Below, in pieces: positions 61,961 to 64,000 of a stretch of DNA of 64,000 nt. The translations under genes were made by a program, and so were the position numbers. Numbering within the stretch: position 1 is the first letter of the stretch; every line of letters begins with the position of its first letter. The notes beneath the pieces are model-generated. The model saw only the letters and a list, made by a program, of their open reading frames with translations. It was not told the origin of the DNA and did not search any database. The stretch spans positions 32,165,566 to 32,229,565 of the forward strand of contig CM039182.1 in the NCBI GenBank assembly GCA_008360975.2, in the 5' to 3' direction. This DNA comes from Lichenostomus cassidix (taxonomy: Eukaryota > Chordata > Aves > Passeriformes > Meliphagidae).

Positions 61961-64000
61961 CACCGACTCCTGAAAGAAAACTGGGGTTTTTTGCCATCAA
62001 TATTTGTAATCATCTATGCGATCTTTAAATGAGTTGCCCTGAGATGGTTTGGAAAATGGTGTAATTTCTTAGAAATAGTGTTGTATTTACTGGATCTTTT
62101 TTTAAGTGATGTCTTGCATACAGAAATGAAATCAAATTGTACACCAAAAATAAAGTAATAATAATAATGATAATGATAATTAAAAATCCCCTAGCTATTT
62201 CTTTGGCACTTAGTAAAGAACTTAGTAAAAAATATCTTGTATGGTATGTCAATGGATACATAAACAAGTTATTATCATAAGATCTCCAAATAGTGATAAA
62301 CACAGCAGAGAAACTGACACTTTATTGTCTTAAGTTTTTCAGGTCATGAAGACATATTTTAGGGGTTATCAAGTAAAAAAGTAGTCTGAAGTTCCATCTG
62401 TGTTAAGACTGATCATAATAAATGATTATCCAAATTAAACATTGGTTAACAAAGGCATGCAGAGCACTGGACTTGCTGAGTATGCCAGAAACCAGCTTAA
62501 AACCTCCTTTAAAAAAACACGCCATCTCAAAGTCCTTCACTCAACACCAGTTTGCCACAACAGATATGGAAGGGGGAGCTAACTCAAAGAAGAGCCGCCT
62601 CTGTGGGTACAACTGTTCACTTTGTCATTAAAATAGCCATCAGAACAGTGATAGTGAATTTGGAATTCAGACTCAGAGTTCTGCAGAGAAAAAGACAAAG
62701 AAAATTTCAGCATAGTTGATACCAGTGAGTAGATAATTTCTCCACTATTGTGGCAGTGCTGGTGGTAATTATAGGTTTTGTTTCCCAGAACTATAACGGG
62801 ACTGAAAACCACATCCTCCTTTCTACATTCCATATACTAGAATGTCTGCTTCTCTAACTCCTCTAAGATTAGGGTAGGAGCCCTAGCAAAACCAGAAGAC
62901 CCCAGAGAAAGACCTCTGCCTTGTTACTTGTAGCATCAGCATGCAACTGTCACAACATTAGCCACTCTGGTCCCTGCAGTTTTACAAAAAGGAGCAGGAG
63001 ACATCATAGTAAAAGTGCTTGAGTGAGATCTGTATCATCAAAGGCAGAGTTCAAAGCTCTGTAGAGTCATAAACGCCAGTTCTTCTGAGTGCTAATCAAT
63101 CAGCCCAAAAATATGAGAGCTGGGGCTGCCCTACCATACAGTCCTTATGCTCCCTGAATCCTGTGGCTAGACAGAGACTGAGATAATCCCTGGCATAAAG
63201 CAACTCGGTTTTGGCACTATTCTAATTTATGCCTGGCTGACCATGATCACTAGCCAGAAATTGTTGGGACATAAGTCAGCCCTGGCCAGGTCCTGTCTTC
63301 TCTGCCACAAACTGGGAACAGGGTGAGGCTTGGCTGAAGCGCAGTAATTGGCCATTAAATGGATAAAAGAGATTTACAGTCGTTTTTGCACTGCGGGAGC
63401 AGTTCAAAGCTATCAGATTGAACAGCACCAGCAGGGTCCTAAGGACCATCCTTGGAAGGGGGATTTCTGCTATGAGCGGCATGCAAACGTGAGTAGTAAA
63501 AAGCCCAAAGGATATGGTAATTCCTGACAGAGGGTAAGCATCAATTTCTAAATTCTTCTCTAAAACAATACATCTCTATTTCTTCCTTGACCCTAATGGA
63601 TCAAATGGATTAAATACTGGGCAAAAATGGTGTGTGATCATTTGGGACACATTCCCTACAGGGCTTTAATAGCCAAATAGCAGCTGCAGAGGCCAGAATG
63701 AAAGACATTCAAAAGACTGTGGAGTGTTCAAAGTACTTTGTTTTAGATATTTCTGTTGCTGCCAAAAACACACTCCAAACCTGTGTTTCACAGGTTTGGA
63801 TTCAAACTTTGAGCTGAACTGCAATAAGGAACCTCTAAGTTTTGCAGTGAAGCAATTTTCTTTCATTGGCCACAAAGGTAAAGTCAGTACCATGAAAGAT
63901 GTCAGCATAAATTGCTACAACCCTTTCTCCTTAATAGAATAATGTTCAGTTTTCACAAATGCAGGAACTGTAAGAGAAGAAGTCAACAAGATGTTGAGTT
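61961..64000. other. Unannotated unique sequence with small microsatellite
   Basis: About 2 kb with no recognised gene. An interrupted (TAA)n/(TGA)n repeat is at 62153-62182. The remaining open frames (92 codons or fewer) overlap between strands and have no domain. The window ends inside this sequence. Confidence 0.45.
62153..62182. repeat. (TAA)n/(TGA)n short trinucleotide repeat
   Basis: An interrupted run of AAT/ATG trinucleotides of about 30 bp is similar in composition to the longer repeat at 35107-35213. Confidence 0.9.

Noticed and set aside
63276..63482. Phrase TTGAACAGCACCAGCAGGGT resembling antisense CR1
   Set aside because: Only one short phrase fits; the flanks do not follow CR1 order on either strand.
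1..64000. Endogenous retrovirus or LTR elements
   Set aside because: I looked for paired TG...CA-bounded direct repeats, primer-binding sites, polypurine tracts and gag/pol motifs and saw none.
1..64000. tRNA, rRNA, snRNA or microRNA genes
   Set aside because: No tRNA A/B boxes in the right spacing, no U6-type or rRNA phrases, and no hairpin that I could link to a known microRNA seed. A covariance-model scan would be decisive.

Overview
The window looks like non-coding vertebrate nuclear DNA, almost certainly from a bird. It is AT-rich, has no dense open reading frames, and its recognisable repeats are nearly all CR1 LINEs. Several CR1 copies end in the avian 3' tail (AACCATTCTATGATTCTA type). 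Others carry the 'GGTTGGACT...CTTGGAGG...TTTTCCAACCT' 3' region that I associate with neoavian genomes. I found no gene that I can call with confidence. The long open frames are chance frames or antisense shadows of CR1. The DNA could be intergenic or lie in a large intron; the sequence alone does not decide.

Layout. From 1 to 18 kb there are five plus-strand CR1 3' fragments (845-1245, 1925-2160, 4085-4345, 8090-8246, 17470-17875), one long ancient CR1 relative on the minus strand (about 8590-10330), two abutting minus-strand CR1 fragments (12501-13107), and one MIR-type SINE remnant (15638-15796). From 18 to 26.5 kb there is a 31-bp minisatellite with palindromic units (18329-18412), a minus-strand CR1 (20306-21030), and a second long ancient CR1 relative (about 24000-26480). 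From 26.5 to 56.4 kb about 30 kb contains almost no recognisable interspersed repeat, only microsatellites, short duplications and a possible CR1 tail. Several AT-rich, low-complexity-free blocks there look like conserved non-coding (regulatory) DNA, though I cannot align them. From 56.4 to 64 kb, minus-strand CR1 pieces resume (56395-56560, 58690-60345, 61700-61960).

As far as can be seen there is no pathway or operon. The CR1 copies are all decayed: 5'-truncated, frameshifted or carrying stops. Three short exon-like segments with good splice signals and four CTCF-like motifs are recorded as hypotheses. I did not find a convincing undescribed biological system. The most useful leads are the long repeat-poor block, the perfect 20-bp palindrome at 5140-5159, and the small exon-like segment at 48170-48201. 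No search or alignment was run; all repeat assignments rest on remembered family consensus sequences.
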